Shown here piece by piece: positions 63,176-64,000 of a stretch of 64,000 nt of DNA. The position numbers and the translations under genes were made by a program. Every line of letters begins with the position of its first letter. Within the stretch, counting starts at the first letter, position 1. The stretch spans positions 1-64,000 of the forward strand of contig NZ_JAIXPP010000124.1 of the NCBI RefSeq assembly GCF_027486195.1, read 5' to 3'. The stretch comes from Novosphingobium sp. GTDB lineage: Bacteria; Pseudomonadota; Alphaproteobacteria; Sphingomonadales; Sphingomonadaceae. Below the pieces are notes generated by a model that worked only from the letters and a program-made list of their open reading frames with translations, did not search any database and was not told the DNA's origin.

Positions 63176-63700
63176 ATGGCAACCAAGGCACTTGCCTTCG
63201 ATGTTGGGGATTACGTCGTCTATCCCAAGCACGGCGTCGGCCGTGTGGTGGAACTTCAGAACGAGGAAATTGCAGGCATGAAGCTGCAGCTCTATGTGCT
63301 GCGCTTCGAAAAGGAACGCATGACCCTGCGCGTGCCCGTGAACAAGGTTGAAGCAATCGGCATGCGCAAGCTGTCTTCGGACAAGACGCTGCGTGAGGCG
63401 CTCGATACCCTTAAGGGCAAGCCCAAGGTCAAGCGCACGATGTGGTCGCGCCGCGCGCAAGAATACGAAGCCAAGATCAATTCGGGTGATCTCGTTTCGA
63501 TAGCCGAAGTGACACGCGATCTGTTCCGCGCCGATGACCAGCCGGAGCAGAGCTACTCTGAGCGTCAGATCTTCGAAGCGGCTTCTTCGCGTCTGGCACG
63601 CGAGCTTGCCGCCATGGAAAAGACGGACGAGCCCGCCGCGCTCAAGAAGATCCTCGCGATCCTCAACGAGCACGCGCCGAAGTACTACGAAACGGCCTGA
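63176..63700 (+). CDS. carD: CarD-family transcriptional regulator
   Basis: RNA-polymerase-binding protein of 174 residues that stabilises open promoter complexes, notably at rRNA promoters in other bacteria. The N-terminal Tudor-like domain has FDVGDYVVYPKHGVGRVVEL and RFEKERMTLRVPVNKVEAIG. The helical DNA-binding part has KRTMWSRRAQEYEAKINSGD, LVSIAEVTRDLFR and SYSERQIFEAASSRLARELA. It is the last complete gene of the window and ends before a strong terminator. Confidence 0.95.
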   Translation: MATKALAFDVGDYVVYPKHGVGRVVELQNEEIAGMKLQLYVLRFEKERMTLRVPVNKVEAIGMRKLSSDKTLREALDTLKGKPKVKRTMWSRRAQEYEAKINSGDLVSIAEVTRDLFRADDQPEQSYSERQIFEAASSRLARELAAMEKTDEPAALKKILAILNEHAPKYYETA

Positions 63701-63751
63701 CGGCCAGCCGCGCCTCCCGCTTCTTTGGGGAGAGGTGGAGGCGCTGAAAAA

Positions 63752-63783
63752 GGGGCCGCCGGATCGTTCCGGCGGCCCCTTTC
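63752..63783 (+). terminator. Intrinsic terminator of carD
   Basis: GGGGCCGCCGGA pairs perfectly with TCCGGCGGCCCC over 12 bp around a TCGT loop (63752-63779), followed by TTTCTT. It lies about 50 bases after the carD stop. Confidence 0.85.
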
Positions 63784-63904
63784 TTGTGTCCTGCTCGTCA
63801 GGCCTGCGTCATCCGGCAAACCGCCGATAGGGATCGGCAGATGACTTGGCGGATGGCGCCTCAGTGCGTTATATCGATAACACACCAGGCTCAGGGAGAG
63901 CGCC

Positions 63905-64000
63905 ATGATCAAGGATATTGCCCGCACGCTCGGCGGGATCGCCGTAGCCGCCATCGCTCTTTCGCTCAGCGCCTGTGACGGCGCGACGGTCGAGATGGGC
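63905..64000 (+). CDS. Lipoprotein, partial at the right edge
   Basis: The first 32 residues of a protein cut by the window end. MIKDIARTLGGIAVAAIALS leads to a lipobox LSAC at residue 24, then DGATVEMG. Similar starts are found in sphingomonad lipoproteins with a GIN/DUF2807 domain, but too little is present to decide. AGGGAGAGCGCC precedes the ATG. Confidence 0.6.
   Translation, partial: MIKDIARTLGGIAVAAIALSLSACDGATVEMG

Overview
The window is about 65% G+C, densely packed and almost entirely protein-coding. Several features point to an alphaproteobacterium of the order Sphingomonadales (Novosphingobium/Sphingopyxis-like): a DUF2497/PopZ-like gene after tolC, UPF0262, a SUV3-type helicase followed by S4, fdxA and carD genes, a TonB-dependent receptor beside sulfotransferases and an Asp/Asn beta-hydroxylase, and DUF2093. 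This placement is inferred from gene families and gene order, not from a database comparison.

Positions 1-9662 are an accessory catabolic locus. A leftward operon (enoyl-CoA hydratase, acyl-CoA ligase, SDR, TetR, SDR, 2-methylacyl-CoA-racemase-like protein, Baeyer-Villiger monooxygenase, alpha/beta hydrolase) faces a second Baeyer-Villiger monooxygenase. Two matching 16-bp palindromes lie in the gap between them and look like operators for the TetR repressor. The right edge of the locus abuts a truncated comM/yifB remnant at about 9707, which marks an old insertion or deletion junction.

Positions 10069-24155 are mostly housekeeping and envelope genes: a LytTR/LytS-type two-component pair with an unusually large extracytoplasmic kinase insert, class I fumarase, a degenerate PIMT-like protein, tolC, a PopZ-like protein, a thioesterase, a 2Fe-2S ferredoxin, a CBS protein, an A-type Fe-S carrier and exonuclease III. 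A three-gene membrane glycosylation group follows (GT-C-like protein, GtrA, UGM-like flavoprotein).

Positions 24259-28810 hold the most intriguing set: PilZ, ApbE, DUF3570, DUF4266, a TlpA-like thioredoxin and an RTX protein in one leftward run. The DUF3570 barrel carries two sequences like the acceptor motif that ApbE flavinylates, and the DUF4266 lipoprotein ends in a CxC tail. I propose an extracytoplasmic flavin/thiol redox module.

Positions 28962-40046 contain tRNA-Leu(UAA), ihfB, a GntR regulator, a peptide-transporter/amidohydrolase operon in which one amidohydrolase has lost its metal ligands, nnrU, dxs, a Fur-family gene, and msrA preceded by a 45-residue reading frame. Positions 40123-47046 hold an AspH-type hydroxylase, two sulfotransferase-like proteins and a large TonB-dependent receptor.

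Positions 47415-64000 are mainly core genes: an M23 peptidase, DUF2093, xseA, purD, a PfkB kinase, an NsrR-like regulator with a single-domain haemoglobin, a pyrimidine-salvage run (dcd, cdd), dnaB, rpoZ, a SUV3-type helicase, an S4 protein, fdxA and carD with a structured leader. A lipoprotein gene is cut by the right edge. No insertion sequences, phage genes or CRISPR arrays were seen.
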